Of a stretch of 7,296 bases of DNA, positions 6,724 through 7,296 are shown piece after piece. How positions within the stretch are numbered: the stretch's first letter is position 1; the number at the start of each line of letters is the position of its first letter. The notes below the pieces were generated by a model that was given only the letters and a program-made list of their open reading frames with translations, had not been told where the DNA came from and ran no database searches. Origin of the DNA: Paracoccaceae bacterium (GTDB lineage Bacteria; Pseudomonadota; Alphaproteobacteria; Rhodobacterales; Rhodobacteraceae); NCBI GenBank assembly GCA_027030435.1, contig JALVEX010000393.1:1-7296 (forward strand), given 5' to 3'. The position numbers and the translations under genes were made by a program.

Positions 6724-7296
6724 ATGGAAGCCGATTTCGTGATCGTCGGCGCGGGCTCTGCGGGCTGCGCATTGGCCTTCCGCCTCTCGGAGGCCGGCGC
6801 TTCGGTGATCGTGGTCGAGGCGGGGGGATCGGACGCTGGGCCCTTCATCCAGATGCCGGCCGCGCTTTCCTATCCGATGAACATGCGCCGCTATGACTGG
6901 GGCTATCAGACAGAACCCGAACCGCATCTGGGCGGGCGCCGGCTGGCATGCCCGCGCGGGCGGGTGATCGGCGGCTCTTCCTCGATCAACGGCATGGTTT
7001 TCGTGCGCGGCCATCCGCGCGATTTCGATCACTGGGAACGGATGGGCGCGAAGGGCTGGGCCTGGCCCGATGTGCTGCCCTATTTCAGGCGCATGGAGCA
7101 TTGGCACGGGGGGCGGGACGGCGCGAAGAGCCCCTGGCGGGGCAAGGACGGCCCCCTGCACGTGACCCGCGGCCCGCGCCGCAATCCGCTCTATCACGCC
7201 TTCGTGGAGGCCGGCCGGCAGGCGGGCTACCCGCTGACGGATGATTACAACGGCCATCAGCAGGAAGGCTTCGGCCCGATGGAGCAGACCGTCTGG
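6724..7296 (+). CDS. betA: Choline dehydrogenase BetA, N-terminal part; 3' end outside the window
   Basis: The frame is open from ATG 6724 to the right edge, giving 191 codons of a GMC-family flavoprotein usually about 550 residues long. It oxidises choline to betaine aldehyde, passing electrons towards the respiratory chain, and is typically membrane-associated. The N-terminus carries the Rossmann FAD motif (VIVGAGSAG, glycines 9, 11 and 14), followed by Glu32 in VVEAGG, which would bind the ribose of FAD. The first GMC signature is complete at residues 79-102, beginning GRVIGGSSSING. DWGYQTEPEPHLGGR (58-72) is also typical of BetA. A GGAGG Shine-Dalgarno sequence (6711-6715) lies eight bases before the ATG, and the gap from the betB stop is 21 bases, so it belongs to the betI-betB operon. 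Other GMC oxidoreductases look similar in this half. The assignment to choline dehydrogenase leans on the directly upstream betI and betB. Confidence 0.93.
   Translation, partial: MEADFVIVGAGSAGCALAFRLSEAGASVIVVEAGGSDAGPFIQMPAALSYPMNMRRYDWGYQTEPEPHLGGRRLACPRGRVIGGSSSINGMVFVRGHPRDFDHWERMGAKGWAWPDVLPYFRRMEHWHGGRDGAKSPWRGKDGPLHVTRGPRRNPLYHAFVEAGRQAGYPLTDDYNGHQQEGFGPMEQTVW

Noticed and set aside
5098..7257. A 719-codon open frame on the minus strand opposite betB and the start of betA.
   Set aside because: It lies antisense to two well-supported genes, has low-complexity composition rich in Arg, His, Ala and Gly, and shows no recognisable domain. It is an expected by-product of GC-rich codons.
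1..7296. tRNA or rRNA genes, CRISPR arrays, insertion sequences, phage or plasmid functions.
   Set aside because: None was seen on reading both strands. Coding genes account for nearly all of the window and no transposase, integrase or regular repeat array is visible.

Overview
The window reads as chromosomal DNA of a GC-rich alphaproteobacterium, most likely Rhodobacteraceae or a close relative. The grounds are the strong G/C bias at third codon positions, the ChoX-type choline-binding protein, the choXWV plus bet gene layout and the style of the flanking acyl-CoA synthetase. This is family-level inference from memory of related proteins; no database was searched. Almost all of the window is coding, and the longest gap without a gene is about 80 bases.

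Layout. At the left edge (2-1066, +) lies the C-terminal part of an AMP-forming acyl-CoA synthetase. It is joined by an ATGA overlap to a small exported protein of unknown function (1063-1623, +). Sixteen bases further on it meets, tail to tail, a leftward choline ABC transporter operon: choX (4534-3587), choW (3507-2674) and choV (2677-1640), all on the minus strand. Diverging from choX is a rightward glycine betaine synthesis operon: betI (4616-5233), betB (5230-6702) and betA (6724 to beyond the right edge).

How it works together. ChoX captures choline in the periplasm, and ChoW and ChoV import it using ATP. BetA oxidises choline to betaine aldehyde, and BetB oxidises that to glycine betaine, an osmoprotectant and in many marine or soil alphaproteobacteria also a carbon and nitrogen source. 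BetI is the TetR-family, choline-responsive repressor. The 81-base choX-betI gap holds a 20-bp imperfect palindrome that looks like a BetI operator. It overlaps the -10 of a good predicted choX promoter and the -35 of a weaker predicted betI promoter, so one site could control both uptake and oxidation. A strong GC hairpin followed by TTTT lies between choX and choW and may set a high ratio of binding protein to permease.

Novelty. The main content is a known system (choline uptake and glycine betaine synthesis), and I see no evidence of an undescribed one. The points worth a second look are the shared operator with a possible second element beside it, the choX-choW hairpin, the TTG start of betB overlapping the betI stop, the lack of betC between betI, betB and betA, and the uncharacterised secreted protein coupled to the acyl-CoA synthetase.
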